64,000 nucleotides of DNA from Phymorhynchus buccinoides (GCA_017654935.2 CM065690.1:14059417-14123416); one strand, 5' to 3'. Shown: positions 1-12,488, numbered from the stretch's first letter. Numbers and translations: made by a program. Notes: generated by a model not told the origin, from the letters alone.

Positions 1-184
1 GACAATTCGATGTTTGCCAATAAATCTTGGTAGTAAGACAAAACTAATATTTCTTTTGTAAATGGAGGTAATCGGTTATCTATCACTACAACCTGCATCA
101 TAAATTTTTAACAAAAGATTTAGATCATATAATCAGCTATAGATTTATATCAAAATGTTAAACAATGAGCCCATAGTGATTTAC

Positions 185-250
185 CAAAGCAGCGGCTCCC
201 CCAGGCACCACAGACTTGATGTAGATTCCTCTCTCTGCTAGACCCTCTCC
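185..250 (-). CDS. Copy A afadin exon: PDZ second part
   Basis: 22 codons, GEGLAERGIYIKSVVPGGAA; equivalent to copy B 36602-36667. Last copy A exon in the window. Confidence 0.84.
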
Positions 251-551
251 CTGCACACAACGCACACATGTCAGGCATGGTAATGGAGGAAAGGCGTTTC
301 TCTATGAAAATATTTGGGGGTTTCAAGACACATAGTGTCATGGTGGTCTCATGGGTACACAGCCCTTCATGGTGATCAGGGGGAAATTCACCTTCAAATG
401 TTTTGGTCACGCAGTCTAATTAGACTATTAGTGACTTGGAGGCTGCGCAATGCGTATAATACCTTTAAAAAAAAAACCCACAAAAAAACCACACCTCTGT
501 CCTTGAGGACAAATATATAAAACTGTTAAACATTGGGAAAAGGGCATCTCC

Positions 552-768
552 TTAACCCCTTGACTGCCAGAGAAAATTAAAGAAAAACCCCCAGTGTATA
601 AATCATGCCATGAAAAGACAACTGATAGAGCCAATCTGGCAAAATGGACTGTGGATATAACTCTCTTGACCGTGTTAGAGCAAAAAACAGCACGTCAGAG
701 TTATTCCTCTTCATCAGTGATGTCATCAAGTCAGTATGTGATACGTTATATGGCAGTCAAGGGGTTAA
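552..768. mobile_element. TTAA-flanked MITE, TIR CCCCTTGACTGCCA (copy A)
   Basis: 217 bp between two TTAA targets, with terminal inverted repeats CCCCTTGACTGCCA / TGGCAGTCAAGGGG. TTAA plus CCC-starting ends are the piggyBac signature. Copy B has it at 36973-37189. Confidence 0.88.
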
Positions 769-1827
769 GCTTAAAACCCCATCTGACAGTTGTTTTTCTA
801 CATTCACTTTTTTCTGATTTCAGAGAATGAAGATTACCATGCCTGACATATACTGTACAGCACCTGAAGTTTCTACGAGACTTTTCCTCCAAACGACACA
901 TTCAAATAGCAACTTTTTTGGGTCATTTCCTTGCACTGTACAAAAAGTACACATTGAAAGCGAAATGTGACACATTACTCTTTTACTGCCTACTGTCAAT
1001 TTAAAAAAAAATTCTAATCTAAATGATATTAACACAAAGCCCATGAATTGTTGATAATATATGTGGAAATGTCATCTCTGATCTGCATAATAGCCTAGTT
1101 AGCAGATAGATCTCATACATGTGAAATTTCTAGAAACAATGACTTAATAACATGAGTGCACACACTCTGCAGCTGCAATGCTATTGCCGGTATGGCTGGT
1201 ACCCACGTGTCGTCATATCCGGCCACAAGGACTGCCATGCCATAGACCGTAAACGCACCATGTCATAACTGCGCCATGCTGTGAGACCGTCTTAGTCCTT
1301 ACCTTTTTTTGAAAAATGCCAGATCGATGCTGCGTATTTGGCTGTTCCAATTCGAACCTTAATCTAAACTGTATTTATAACATCGAACCTTAATCTAAAC
1401 TGTATTTATAACATCTGGATGTTTTATTTACACATTTAGATAACATTTTCACTTTGTTTACACACAAATAAGGACTAAGATTTTTCCGTTGGAATGGTCG
1501 AGATGCGTACGCAGGTGGGTTGGAGCCATAATGTACTTTGGTCTTAGATTTTTGAAAACAAAAACATCAAACATACATATTTTCTCTCCTCTTTTCAATT
1601 ATTTTTGCTTCCTGATGCCTTATTCGTTTGCTTTTTGTTTGAGGTGGCTAGCCGTGCCAGCAATTTAATGAATCTGAAATTTTTTGCAAAAAATCATTGA
1701 TGATTGCAAATCCATTAAGGACTGTGTATCAGTTTCAAGCTACGAGTGCATTTATCAATGCGACCAGACGTACCCAATGATGCAAGTTAATTTGCAAAAT
1801 AGTACAAAACAAAACGAAGCGACTTAC

Positions 1828-1917
1828 CACAGCAGCCACAATGCTGAGACCCATGCTGCCCTTGACTTTCTTGAAGGACACGGTCAGGATCTCCGGCTGG
1901 TTGGCCAAAGGACTGCG
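1828..1917 (-). CDS. Copy A afadin exon: PDZ start
   Basis: 30 codons with the SMGLSIVAA carboxylate-binding loop; equivalent to copy B 38014-38103. Confidence 0.85.
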
Positions 1918-2285
1918 CTGTATAAGAAAGAAAAACAAAGTATTAGGAGATAAAAACCTACAATATGTTTGCGAAATAGGTCCTACCACCTTTTCCACCA
2001 ATGACAAGACACACACAGGCAAATAACACGCAAATGATGGATGTATATGAATGGCAAGGGTTTCGGTTCGGAAGTATCTATAGCTAATACTATAAGGGCA
2101 TGTGCACATTTACAAAAACTTCCGTACGGACACTCATCCGCAATCAATAAAATCTGGAAGAAATATGAAGGAGTGTGCACATTACATGTGGAAACCCATC
2201 CGCTTGTTTCCTATATACGTGGATGGGGTTTCTGTACTGAACTTGCGGATTGCGGATCTAATGTGCACAAGCCCTTACAGGAACA

Positions 2286-2530
2286 TTAACCCTTTCGCCG
2301 CCAGCCATTTTTCAGCAAAACATGTCCAGTAAATTACCTGGGTCGAGAAAAAAATCTGTCTGTAATATTGGGGATTCCTCTGTGACATATTTAAAGTAAG
2401 GCCTATCCCCACCTCCCAAAATGAAGACAACAGGGTCTTTGGATAACAGAACCTGATTTGATGCCTTTTAGTGACATGGGTGTTAAATCATTGTGGTGAA
2501 AAAATGCGACATTGGCGGTGAAAGGGTTAA
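2286..2530. mobile_element. piggyBac-type MITE, TIR CCCTTTCGCCGCCA (copy A)
   Basis: 245 bp including both TTAA targets; ends CCCTTTCGCCGCCA / TGGCGGTGAAAGGG. Relatives of this family occur at 5101, 32270, 62193 and 62391. Copy B partner is 38471-38715. Confidence 0.9.
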
Positions 2531-2725
2531 TTGCCTTTTTTGCTATGCTTGCAGATCGCGCATTGACATCTGTTCACTCGCCCGCGTGTATGTACTTGTG
2601 AAGCCATTCATTTTTTCCCCTTTCATTTATTGCTACAACTGAGCAGTCCACTACAAATTCACATTATTATAAGGCCCATGAGGAAAAAAAGTATCATCTT
2701 ATTGTCAGCAAAATACAGTGCTTAC

Positions 2726-2935
2726 CGGGGGCTCATTCTGCGGCTGGTTGGCCATGTAGACCGTCCAGCTGCCGCTGCTCTTGCTGTTGGCCACCAGGTG
2801 GCACATACCCGCGCTGCCCATCTGCCCGACAAACTCGGGCAGGCCGTTGGGGATGCCCCGGATGGTGTCGCACGAGTACCCGTCCTCAGGCAGCAGGAAA
2901 GGCAGGTGGAGGTCCGGGTCCTCCTCAAGGCGCAC
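2726..2935 (-). CDS. Copy A afadin exon: DIL-PDZ linker
   Basis: 70 codons, VRLEEDPDLHLPFLLPEDGY; equivalent to copy B 38918-39127 with a handful of single-base differences. Confidence 0.86.
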
Positions 2936-3511
2936 CTGCAGTTATTACAGGACATTTCATTATTATGTATCTGCTAAGATATCCAGGCTCCTGGGGTTTC
3001 TAGGGGTCATGATCTGGGTGTGACTTGGCACCCTTACAAATACCTGGTTATCCTTTGCACAAGCCATGAGCAGTTATGATTGCCGAAATATCTGGTTATA
3101 GTGTGAGATGTGCAGATTTTGGTGCTTTGGTACTCTATTTTCTTACTATATTATTAGGCACATTATAAGGCGCAGTGTCTCAGTCTGGGGGAAAAAGTAT
3201 AGCCTTTTAATCCGGATTTTACGGACGATGTGTCCGTAAACCAACAAGCAGAGTTTTTGACTGAAATTGTACATCATTGACACATTTAAGTGCATAGCTA
3301 TCAATTTTGAAGTGCAGCAAAGGTCCACATTATGTAGAACATGAGTGTAGAGTAACATTAGGTCTGGGTCATATGCCACCATACAACGCCTAGGGTGATT
3401 CCGCCGAGACAGACCGTAAAACAACAACAGCAAAAAAGAAGACACCACAACAAGCAATCGCAAATACCATTCTGCTTCAGAAAAGGCAGAAAGCTAATAA
3501 CCTGAGAAAAC

Positions 3512-3800
3512 ATGGCCAACTATGACCTTCACTTCTCCCCCAACAACATCACTGTGCCGGACCGAGACAGCAGATGGTTCCAGAGAGGGGTGAAGGAGGC
3601 CATCCACATCGTGGCCTCCAAGCCCACACTGAATCTGGACCATGGGAGACACGCCTTGCAAGCGGCTTACTCGTCCTTGGTTCGGTCATGCGCCATGGGT
3701 GCAGCCTTGAGCTGTACTCACGATCGTGTGCATTGATCCGCCAGTGGCCTCTCAGCAGACGACGCTGACGAAGGGAGCGTGACGCCCCCGAAAGCTCCGA
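3512..3800 (+). mobile_element. Penelope-like element endonuclease remnant (copy A)
   Basis: Plus-strand stretch encodes RDSRWFQRGVKEAIHI, SKPTLNLDHGRHALQAAY. The RGVKEAIxI..PTLN...GRxxL pattern closes the GIY-YIG endonuclease of Penelope-like retroelements (from memory). Downstream CGACGCTGACGAAGGGAGCG is also typical of these. Confidence 0.68.
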
Positions 3801-3864
3801 GGTGAGCCCTAAGTTATTGCTAGAGAGAGCTTGTTTAAAATTCTTCTTGTCAAAACAAATTTAC

Positions 3865-4080
3865 CTCTCTGCCATCGGTTCTGGTCAGCTCGTCGGCCAT
3901 GTTCTCTGCAATGGCCACCACGCGCTCCACGAAATTCGGGGTGACGGGCTGCTCGCTGGCATCGGGGATGTAGCGCGTGAGCAGCGCCCGCAGCTGCATG
4001 GAGTTGAGCTTGAAGCAGGTGGAGCTGATGGTGGTGACGTCGTCGCTGCTCAACTTGGGGGCTTGCAGCAGGTGGGCAGC
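3865..4080 (-). CDS. Copy A afadin exon: DIL end
   Basis: 72 codons, ISSTCFKLNSMQLRALLTRY and ENMADELTRTDGRE; equivalent to copy B 39971-40186, with at least one silent difference. Confidence 0.86.
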
Positions 4081-5034
4081 CTGTGTGCATCATGAATACA
4101 TCATCATTCTCCTGCTGCAATAACACTGCCATGGACTCTGTTGTAAATTACAATAAACATTTCACTTTGTCAATAGACGATTTTCGGAAAAAAACTAGGG
4201 GAGAGCACTTCGTGAAAATTATAGTTGCTTACCTCCATTACTCGGTCAAGTACCATAGCAACAATGGCGTCGAAGCTTGAAACCGCAGGATGCGAGTCAG
4301 CGACTTGCAAAATTTTTTTTTTGTAAAAATTAGGGGTGGCCAGTGGCCACAAACTGATAAAACTTAGAAAATGTGACATAAAAATATAAATGACAAATTT
4401 TTAGAATGATGCACAGTGTTCTAAATGCTGTATGTCTGCTCAAACACACGAGTCAATAGGCTACGAGAGTTGATCATAGAATGACTTCCCCTGTTTGACC
4501 GATTGAATTAGGCAAGATCATTCCCACACACCATGAAATTACTCCCCTTAATTATTTCCGAACAATTCCTATTACAATAAAATTGGACGCTGCCAATTGC
4601 AAACAAAAATCACACAGTGCGCTCCTTCACTCAAGCAATGCTGAAATCATGGCTAGGTATGAGGGCGCTCGATGTAAGTTGTCTCCTGAACAAATTATTT
4701 ACATGGAATGCCTATTAGTTACACATGGAATGCCTATCAGTTACATGCTTTCTTTCAACTTTTCATTCTTCTTGTGATGTTAGCCATGTGGATAATGTAC
4801 AATTGAGCAGGAGGAGGATGGGATAGTAAGGATAACATTTGGCGCCTTTGTCGATCGTAGTGCACAGAACTCCATTTACTGACTTTTTCAAAACAACAAA
4901 TCGCTCATTTTTTTAAAAAAATCAAAAATAATCTACCGCTCTCCAGTTTTGAACCCACACACTTTTGATGACAAGGCAAATGCGTAAACCTCAACCTGCT
5001 GTGCTGTCCTGTTATGCAAAAAACGTAACATCAT

Positions 5035-5390
5035 CAAATTAAATTGGAGGGGTCTTATATAACAGAGGTAAGTTTCATACATGAAATATAGTAAGCTACA
5101 TTAACCCTTTCACCACCAGCCATATTTCAGCCAAAAATGTCCATTAAATTTACCTGGGTAGAGAACAAAATCTGTCTGCAGTATTGGGGATTCTTCTGTG
5201 ACATATATAAAATAAGGTCTACCCTTACTTCCCAAAACTGAGACAATAGGGTCTTTGGACAATAGACCCCAATTTGATGCCTTTTAGTGACATGGGTGTT
5301 AATCCGCTAAAACAAAAATCAGTCTTAAATGAGAGGAGGTCTTTTAACGGAGGGTCTTATAATAGAGGTTCGACTGTACTGCTTCACTCA
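5035..5390. mobile_element. TA-type MITE interrupted by a truncated TTAA MITE (copy A)
   Basis: Outer halves GGAGGGGTCTTATATAACAG and TCTTATAATAGAGGTTCGAC belong to the CAGTGGAACCTC family. A CCCTTTCACCACCA element starting at TTAA 5101 sits inside and ends abruptly near 5302. Copy B equivalent is 41150-41505. Confidence 0.72.
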
Positions 5391-5801
5391 GTAATTTTAT
5401 CAGGCATGGTAGTGGGGGGCAAAGTGAGTTTCGCGGAAGAATATCCAACCGATTCTGCATTTCATTTGAAGATGTCGACTCAAACTAAAATGATGAAGTT
5501 GGGGGTCAAAATGAAGAAGAAGAAAAAGAAGCACTAGGATCACAAATCTGGAAACATGTGGCGTGAGCTAGGCCGCGCACGACTGCTAACTTCGGCGGGA
5601 AGTTGCTTGTTCAGTCATTCAAATCCGGTTCCGCGAAGCAATTGCATAGGTTTTAATGCACGTAATTTTTAGGCACCCGAGCGAATTTTGACCCCATCTT
5701 TTTTTTTTTGGGGGGGGTGTCAAATTTTCACTTTCACGGATTTTCTGCGATTTGCGGAGGTCTACCATGCCTGTTTTCTATGCCTGCTTTTCCTACAGTA
5801 C

Positions 5802-6097
5802 CTGGATAATCCTGCACAGGTGGCAGTCGGCAGCCAGCTCCAGGCCCTGCTTCTCTGCCCAGGCCTCCACCCTCCCTAACCTCCTCTTCAGCCTGACCCC
5901 CCACTGGCGGGTACACAGCTGCAGCTGGGGCTCCATGACCACGATGTTGAAGAGCCACATGTTGATGAAGTGGAACAGCTGTGAGAACAGCTGGATGGTC
6001 AGCGCCGCGTTGACCCGGCACCGGCGCAGCAGGGTCATGGCCGCCGACAGGGTGTTGAGCACGTCTGCCAGCAGGGGGCGCCCCTGGCTGTACTGGT
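5802..6097 (-). CDS. Copy A afadin exon: DIL core
   Basis: 296 nt; RCRVNAALTIQLFSQLFHF and EAWAEKQGLELAADCHL are intact. I see no base differences from copy B 41934-42229. Confidence 0.87.
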
Positions 6098-6608
6098 CTG
6101 TGGACGGAGTTAACAGTGGTTGTATTAATCAGGCATGGGAATTGGAAAAGTAAAAAAAACAGCAGCTGAAAAGCGGGGGTCTAGGGGCCACAGAAGGCCC
6201 CTAGTAGGGGTCCAGGGGGTAACGCTGAAGCTTTTTTTTGCAATTGAAGCCCTAAAACAGCATTAGAATGGCTAAATTAGTTACTTTTTTCTTGTTGTTT
6301 TTTCGGCGGACTGACCCCGGGCTGTATTGTTCTATGGACGGATATAGATTTGAATTAACAACAAATTTAAAGCATGTAACTGACTTTGAAGGAATCAACA
6401 TTGGATTAATATACATTAACGATGAAGAGTAGCATGTCTGCTAGCATGGAGCACCCTTGGCTGCGTTGGTCTGTCGATGAAATTAGCCTTGACTAAACAC
6501 ACGGACATCCAAGGAATTGATATTGATTGAATAAAGATTGAATGAATTTAACAAGAAATATTTGGCAACTGCCAGAGATTCTAAAAGAACACCATTCAGC
6601 CTTCCTAC

Positions 6609-6849
6609 CTGGAGGAGCATTCTCCTCATCCACGTTGTCGGTGGGGTCCAGAAATGCGGGCATGACCCTCTGCAGATCTCCCTGCAGGCAGCGCACCAGG
6701 TGGTGGAAGGCCATCTGTACGGCCTCCGCCAGCAGCTCCTGGGAGTCTGCAGCGTAGGGCTGCACGTCCCCGTCCTGCTTGAAGAAGTGGAGGACCTCCG
6801 AGGCGTTGGCCATCCAGAAGGCCAGGGCTGTCGGATCGTTGTGATGCTC
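6609..6849 (-). CDS. Copy A afadin exon: DIL (ALAFWMANASE)
   Basis: 241 nt, complete with donor GTAGGA, equivalent to copy B 42742-42982. A few silent or near-silent differences are visible. Confidence 0.86.
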
Positions 6850-7211
6850 CTGACAAACAATAATAACATTGAAGATATAGAAGATACCACTGTGCTAGTG
6901 ATGCTTACTCAGACCAGACCAAGTGATCATAATGAGACTGAGGACTGGACACTCCAGACTCGGGCATCATAATGTTCACAAAATTCCACATTGGAGATTC
7001 CTCTGTGTACCCCTGACATGACTGTTTAGCATGTCCTCCAGGACTGTCGCACGTTCCTGACCCTCAAGAGACAAAACTTGGCCGTCCAAAGCACCAGTTC
7101 GGGAGAAGATCTTCGGCCCACTGGAGATTCTTCAGCACACGGCAGCCTTCATTCGTTCTACAGGTTGATCGAAGAAGAAGAAGAATATGGAAGATGATAA
7201 TAATAACAGGC

Positions 7212-7452
7212 ATAGGGCTGCACATCCCTGTCCTGCTTGAAGAAATGGAGGACCTCTGAGGCGTTGGCCATCCAGAAAGCCAGGGCTCTCAGATCGTTGT
7301 GGTGATCCTGACCACAAAAAATGCAATAAATAATGATGATAACAGTAATAATAGTCATAGGGCTGCACGTCCTCCAAATGCTTGAAGAAATGAAGGACCT
7401 CCGAGGCGTTGGCCATCAAGAAAGCCAGGGCTGTTTGATCATTGTGGTGCTC
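7212..7452 (-). pseudogene. Two partial tandem copies of the DIL exon (copy A)
   Basis: Copies start at 7452 (EHHNDQTALAFLMANASE) and 7307 (DHHNDLRALAFWMANASE). Each has an acceptor but no usable donor; coding similarity stops after DVQPY. Same arrangement as 43341-43579. Confidence 0.84.
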
Positions 7453-7699
7453 CTGGCACAAACAAAATGGGTCATGATTTTTGTTTTGCTTAGATTATCA
7501 CCGTTTCGGTGTCGTTTAGCATTCATCAGTTCAAACACTTCTGCCAGAAGAAATAAGCCTCGAGCATGCTAGAGAAGAAACGACTCAAGTTCAGAACTAA
7601 GGAAAAGACAAAAAAGAGCAGGCTAGAGATGAAAACTCCCATGTTCAGAAATAGAGAAACGATAGCAACAAGGCAAAAGAAGAGGTGAGTTTTACCCAC

Positions 7700-7899
7700 C
7701 TGTATGGCCTGCTGGATGAGCTTGGAGGTCTTGCTGACAAAGTCTGCCACCATCTGTGAGTGCTGCACCGGGGGGATGTGTTGGGGGGCCTGCAGCAGGC
7801 GGCGGATGGCCATGTACATGGTGTAGGTGGGGGCCAGCTTGAACTGCACCGCTCGGCTGTTCACCTCCAGCACCACCGCCTGCAGCAACCGATCCTCCG
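7700..7899 (-). CDS. Copy A afadin exon: DIL start
   Basis: 200 nt encoding FKLAPTYTMYMAIRRLL, the same as copy B 43827-44026 by eye. Acceptor TTCCAG, donor GTGGGT. Confidence 0.85.
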
Positions 7900-8539
7900 C
7901 TGGAAAAAACAAACCATGGAACAAACAGTGCTTATGTCGAGATGCAGCGGAGAATATTTACCATACTGTATTATGTATATTGAGATGCCTATACCCCAAT
8001 TTTCCATTTTCAGGAACGAACCCCCCCACCCTCCCAAAATCACCACGATTTTCTGGAACATCGCAAGAAAAGGTACCTTACTTGTTACTATGGCGTGTGG
8101 TTTCACTTGCTAAGTCAATTCACAAGAGCAAAATTCACAGAATGTACAAAAGACAATCATTTGCACTCTCCCACAGCATGATGAACGGCCCATTTGCGTA
8201 TTTAGGATTTTTTGACAGTTACTTTCTTCTTTGGGGCAGAAGAAAATTTGCGTAAAAGTCAAAATCACCTCTCGTTTCTCGCTGTCAGGGCATGTCCCAC
8301 CATCATTTTCAAGCAAGGAAGTGATGTCAGCCATTCAAAATGGCTGCAATCCACAATTTCGGCAGTTGAACATTTCTCTAATTGGCAATTTCCGATAACC
8401 GGAACAGGCGTCTGAAATCGTATTTTCGGTTTGATTTTCTTATATTTCGGGACAAATACAGACGCTCTGTGACAGAAAAAAAGTATTGAACAACAACTAA
8501 GGAAGGTATCCAGCTCGCCCAGTCTGATGTCTCTGTTGC

Positions 8540-9180
8540 ATATGAGGAAACCGATACTCTCATCCACGGCCAGTTCAAAACGGACTGGCTCCACCGTAAT
8601 GACACAAGGACAAACGCACAAGGACCCTATCTGGACACTGGAGAGGAGCGAACAAACCACCATCTTTCGTCTGCGCACAGGGCACTGTGGCCTCATCCCC
8701 CCCACCCCTCCAAAGATTGAGGTCACAGACTCATCTCTGTGCCAATTAGGACAAGCTGACCAGAACCCATCCTACATTCTCCTAGACTGTCCTCTGTGAG
8801 ATGAGATGCAGCAACAGACCTGGAGACCTGAATCTCAGAACCAAACTCTGGGGGCCGGCAGACAACCTTCACCAAACATCCAGTTTTGAGGCTTCCTATG
8901 CACAGTAACAAAGGGAGTCACCAACTTCGAGGCGCACTGTATCGAGACATCGCCGGCAAAGCGTGAGGCACACGAGATCCGCCCAAACAGTCACAGCTCT
9001 GCAACCCCGACAGATCCCCCCCAACTCTTTCTCCTGTCCTCACTGTCAGAGATCCTTCCTGGCTCACATTGGCCGCACTAGCCATATGCGAACTCATCCA
9101 GCATCCTAGATTTCCACAGGTCCAAACTGTTGAAGCATGGTCATCATCCCTCGGGACGGACGAACGATCATGTACCTGCA
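8540..9180 (+). mobile_element. Non-LTR retrotransposon 3' ORF remnant (copy A)
   Basis: Plus-strand frames encode TIFRLRTGHCGL, then SLCQ.GQADQNPSYILLDCP, then KLWGPADNLHQTSSFEASY. A C2H2 finger CPHCQRSFLAHIGRTSHMRT H ends the ORF at 9107-9109. This is the RNase-H-like end and zinc finger of LINEs common in molluscs, by recall. Frameshifts separate the pieces. In copy A a Cys of the CQCG motif is Leu. It is antisense to afadin, in the intron between 7700-7899 and 9434-9519. Confidence 0.78.
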
Positions 9181-9433
9181 ACGTTGTTTGCTTGCTGGTT
9201 GCTAACGGTTAGATCTAGATGGTTGGTTAGTCAAGGGAGATCAATCCGATAATGAATAGAAGAGTTATTGTTCGTGTAAAGGAGACATAGTCCACAGGTT
9301 CATAGTCAGCACACTACAGTACCACCATGCACTTCTGGATGAAAACAAGACTTGAACAAAATGTACTGGACAAAATGTGCTGATGTTTTATGCAAATGAA
9401 GAAAAAGAAATGAGTTAAATGTTGCATTCCTAC

Positions 9434-9519
9434 CTTCCAGTTTGTAGTCCAGGGAGGCGGGCAGTTGATCACCCTGCGCATCATGACCGTTAGTGGACAC
9501 ATGGATACTGGGCGGAGAT
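9434..9519 (-). CDS. Copy A afadin exon: pre-DIL linker
   Basis: 86 nt ending DQLPASLDYKLE. Differs from copy B by a codon change near the middle (HDAQG here, HDALG in copy B). The acceptor is TTTCAG and the donor GTAGGA. Confidence 0.8.
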
Positions 9520-9779
9520 CTGAAACACGTAACATCGCTTTAAAAGTCAGAAAGATAGTAGAGGACAGTAAGCAAAGGGAAAAGGCAGGGTCAAAGAGAG
9601 TAACAAGATCCATCTACTCGTTAATGGTGCTTTCAAAACTTGCCTTTCACTGTTTTAGATGTTAAATTTACCAGGTTCAATGTTTTTAGGTATTATTAGG
9701 TATTAGGTACTTTATAGTCACAGAGGCAGCACAAATATCCTTCTGTGAAATTGACGGTTAGGGGGGTTGCTCCTTGGCA

Positions 9780-10080
9780 CTGAAGAGAGCGCATCGCAGC
9801 CAGAGGCGTGCCACCCTTTTTTTTTTGGGATGCGGTTTTTGGGTCTCTGATGACGAAGGAAAGGGAGGGGGGTACATTTTGACCAAATGACAACTTTTTC
9901 ATAGCCACTGGGTTTAACGGTTTATCGTCTCATCCGAAAGACTCCACGTTCAGACCGTAAGGCCTAGTGTAAAGTGAGAGGAAAAATCCCCTGTACCCAG
10001 GTTCGAACTCGGGTTTACTTGATACAAGGCGAACGCAATGCTTCTGTGCCACTCTACACCACAGAGATGAGCAATGCATG
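9780..10080 (-). mobile_element. tRNA-type SINE, minus orientation (copy A)
   Basis: On the minus strand the 5' end near 10076 has a box A-like TGGCACAGAAGCATTGCG and a box B-like GAGTTCGAACCTGGGT. The body continues to GCCTCTGGCTGCGATGCG. Two relatives: 46270-46495 and 52703-53046. Confidence 0.72.
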
Positions 10081-10129
10081 TTATGACATGAGCAATGCGA
10101 ATTGGTACCGATAGTAGTTAGAAACGTAA

Positions 10130-10475
10130 GGTGGCACAGTGGTTACAACGTGCGCCTGCCAATTTCAATGTGAGAGTGACCCTCGCCCTTTTTTTTTCTA
10201 GTTCCACAGGAAAATTGAACTGAATGTCGAATCCTTTGAATGGGGACTTAAAGCTAGTCCAACTCGTGCGCTTTACGCACGTAAAAAATCCCACAGCAGT
10301 TCAAAGTTAATAAGAGCAGGGAGAAATCCCGCTGGTATGACCAAATTGATAGCTAGGTTTCCTCACCCTGTTCCATGTCTGCACCTCCACCCCTTCCTCA
10401 CCCCCCCCACCCCCCAAAAAAAAGAAAGAAAAAAAGGGCAGGCGTTGCACTTGCGGCGACACACTCTCCGCGGGG
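10130..10475 (+). mobile_element. tRNA-type SINE, plus orientation (copy A)
   Basis: Starts GTGGCACAGTGGTTACAACG (box A-like). The body carries the inverted CGTGCGCTTTACGCACG and CAGCAGTTCAAAGTTAATAA, and a C-rich/A-rich end. It is tail to tail with the SINE at 9780-10080. Copy B: 46551-46895. Confidence 0.68.
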
Positions 10476-10702
10476 AGAGCAGCCCAAATTTTACAAAGAC
10501 AAGTCTCTGTGACTAGAACAATATACTAAATACCAAAGAAATATAAAAATAGATATGCACTTGCAAAGGAATGGAGAGTTCTCCATCTTTGTTAATTGTA
10601 ATAAGAGCTTTAATACCAATCTTCTTTCAACATAAGTTATGTTTATGCTTAGTGGCAAGATGGGTTGGGTTTTTTTCTTCTCGGTAATGCCGCGACACCC
10701 AC

Positions 10703-10860
10703 CTGCTCTGAGCGACGTCCCTTTCCTGGGGGCGGGGCTGTGCGTGAGTGGGCGGGGCCTGGCGCTGCTGAGACACCGTCTCCACGTGACCGTCCACACC
10801 GAAGTTGGTCTCCTGGGGAGGTAGCTGTGTGCGAGGGGCCGGCACTGGGTGCTTAGGGAG
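10703..10860 (-). CDS. Copy A afadin exon: post-FHA linker
   Basis: 158 nt, LPKHPVPAPR...ETNFGVDGHVET, identical in structure to copy B 47118-47275. The acceptor is CTACAG and the donor GTGGGT. Confidence 0.82.
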
Positions 10861-11279
10861 CTGTAGACACAGAGAGAGAGAGAAATAATACATACATATA
10901 TATACAAGCATGTAGACACACATGCACACACAAAGACTGACACACAGATACTGAGCGAGTGACACTTGTACAACTAAATTACTTGAGATTTCAGCGACTA
11001 TGTAAATTCACTGACATTTGATTTCAGGAATATGATGAAACTGCTATAAAGGCTGTGCGTCAAGTTTTTGTGTGTGTTAAAAATGTGTGAAATCATCTGA
11101 CCACTAGAAGAGGTCTTTCTGTAACATTATGTAAATGCAAAAAGGTAAATGCAGCCTGTAACATTATGTAAATGTAAGAAGGTAAATGCAGCCTGTAACA
11201 TTATGTAAATGTAAGAAGGTAAATGCAGCCTGTAACATTATGTAAATTATGTAAGAAGGTAAATGCAGCCTATCTCTCT

Positions 11280-11990
11280 CAATTTGTAGATCCATGAACT
11301 TGTACACGTGGCTGCGCCGAAACTGGATGGTCATGAAACGACATAGACACACACACACACAGAGCACACATAGAACACACTACACATCTCCTCAAATCAT
11401 GGGTCCATGAACTTGTACACGTGGCTACAGCCGAACTGGATGGTCATGAAATGACATAGACACACGCACACACCCCTCCTCAAAGCGTGGGTCCATGAAC
11501 TTGTACACGTGGCTACAGCCGAACTGGATGGTCATGAAATGACATAGACACACACCTCCTCAAAGCGTGGGTCCATGAACTTCTACACGTGGCTCCAGCC
11601 GAACTGGATGGTCATGAAATGACATAGACACACACCTCCTCAAAGCGTGGGTCCATGAACTTGTACACGTGGCTCCAGCCGAACTGGATGGTCATGAAAT
11701 GACATAGACACACACACACCTCCTCAAAGCGTGGGTCCATGAACTTCTACACGTGGCTCCAGCCGAACTGGATGGTCATGAAATGACATAGACACACACC
11801 TCCTCAAAGCGTGGGTCCATGAACTTCTACACGTGGCTCCAGCCGAACTGGATGGTCATGAAATGACATAGACACACACCTCCTCAAAGCGTGGGTCCAT
11901 GAACTTCTACACGTGGCTCCAGCCGAACTGGATGGTCATGAAACGACATAGACACATACACACAGAAGGAAACACACATCACGCACACAC
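11280..11990 (-). repeat. FHA-exon-derived minisatellite, copy A (~8 units, ~80 bp)
   Basis: Each unit repeats the last ~62 nt of the FHA exon (GMTIQF..SHVYKFMDPRFEE), its GAGGAG|GTGTGTGT donor, and a short CA-rich spacer. Units begin near 11291, 11401, 11490, 11569, 11649, 11735, 11814 and 11894, next to the true exon at 11991. Four units (near 11579, 11743, 11823, 11903) carry an in-frame TAG in place of the Tyr codon. Smaller 11,140-11,270 repeats (GTAAATGCAGCCTGTAACAT) flank it. Confidence 0.92.
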
Positions 11991-12191
11991 CTCCTCAAAG
12001 CGTGGGTCCATGAACTTGTACACGTGGCTGCGCCCAAACTGGATGGTCATGCCGTGGCGCAGCATGGTGGTCTCGCTGATGCGCCGGTTCTCCACGAAGA
12101 TGTCGGCATCGCGCGTGGTGGGTGTCACCGTGACGATGCCCTCCGTGTGGGCCATGACGCAGTGCCGCGGGCGAATGTCTGGGCTGGACAA
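11991..12191 (-). CDS. Copy A afadin exon: FHA core
   Basis: 201 nt, phase 0 to 0, same FHA residues as copy B 48817-49017 (ISETTMLRHGMTIQFGRSHV). Its donor opens into the shorter, 8-unit version of the FHA-derived minisatellite. Confidence 0.85.
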
Positions 12192-12278
12192 CTGCACACA
12201 CACACACGCTCTAAATACTTGACCAACACAAAGGCACACACAGAATTCTGGTTCATTTTCCTTCCCTTCGGCAAACAT

Positions 12279-12488
12279 GCTTACCCCATACACAAGTCTG
12301 GAGTAGTCTGGATAGCTGAAATGAGTAGTTTTGGGTGCAACATGTGTAGTTTTATTCATTAAGCCATCAAACACTGTTAACTAAAAATGAGTAGTAATCA
12401 AGAATTTAAAGAGCATTATTTTTCAATTTTTAAGAGTAGTAGAGGTCCAAATTGAGTAGAATACTACTATAGTAGAGTAAACAGGTCT
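12279..12488. mobile_element. CAGACCTGTTTA-family MITE, left end degraded (copy A)
   Basis: Starts CTTACCCCATACACAAGTCTG and ends GTAGAGTAAACAGGTCTG. Copy B partner 49107-49401 carries an extra ~100 bp (49151-49243, GGGACCATTTGGGGGTC..). Confidence 0.7.

Larger units (their letters stand above)
251..9433. other. Copy A introns between listed exons
   Basis: 250-1827: TTAA MITE at 552; 1190-1530 is copy-A-only sequence with a 31-bp tandem duplication (CGAACCTTAATCTAAACTGT, 1352-1412). 1918-2725: MITE at 2286. 2936-3864: Penelope-like fragment. 4081-5801: nested MITE at 5035, otherwise nothing recognised. 6098-6608: GGGGTCTAGGGGCCACAGAA hAT-like piece (6175-6260). 7900-9433: LINE remnant. Copy B introns (36,668-45,560) hold the same items. 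Confidence 0.65.

Noticed and set aside
9990..10076. A tRNA gene on the minus strand
   Set aside because: Box A and B-like motifs are present but there is no cloverleaf I can close; repeated copies with the same body indicate a SINE.
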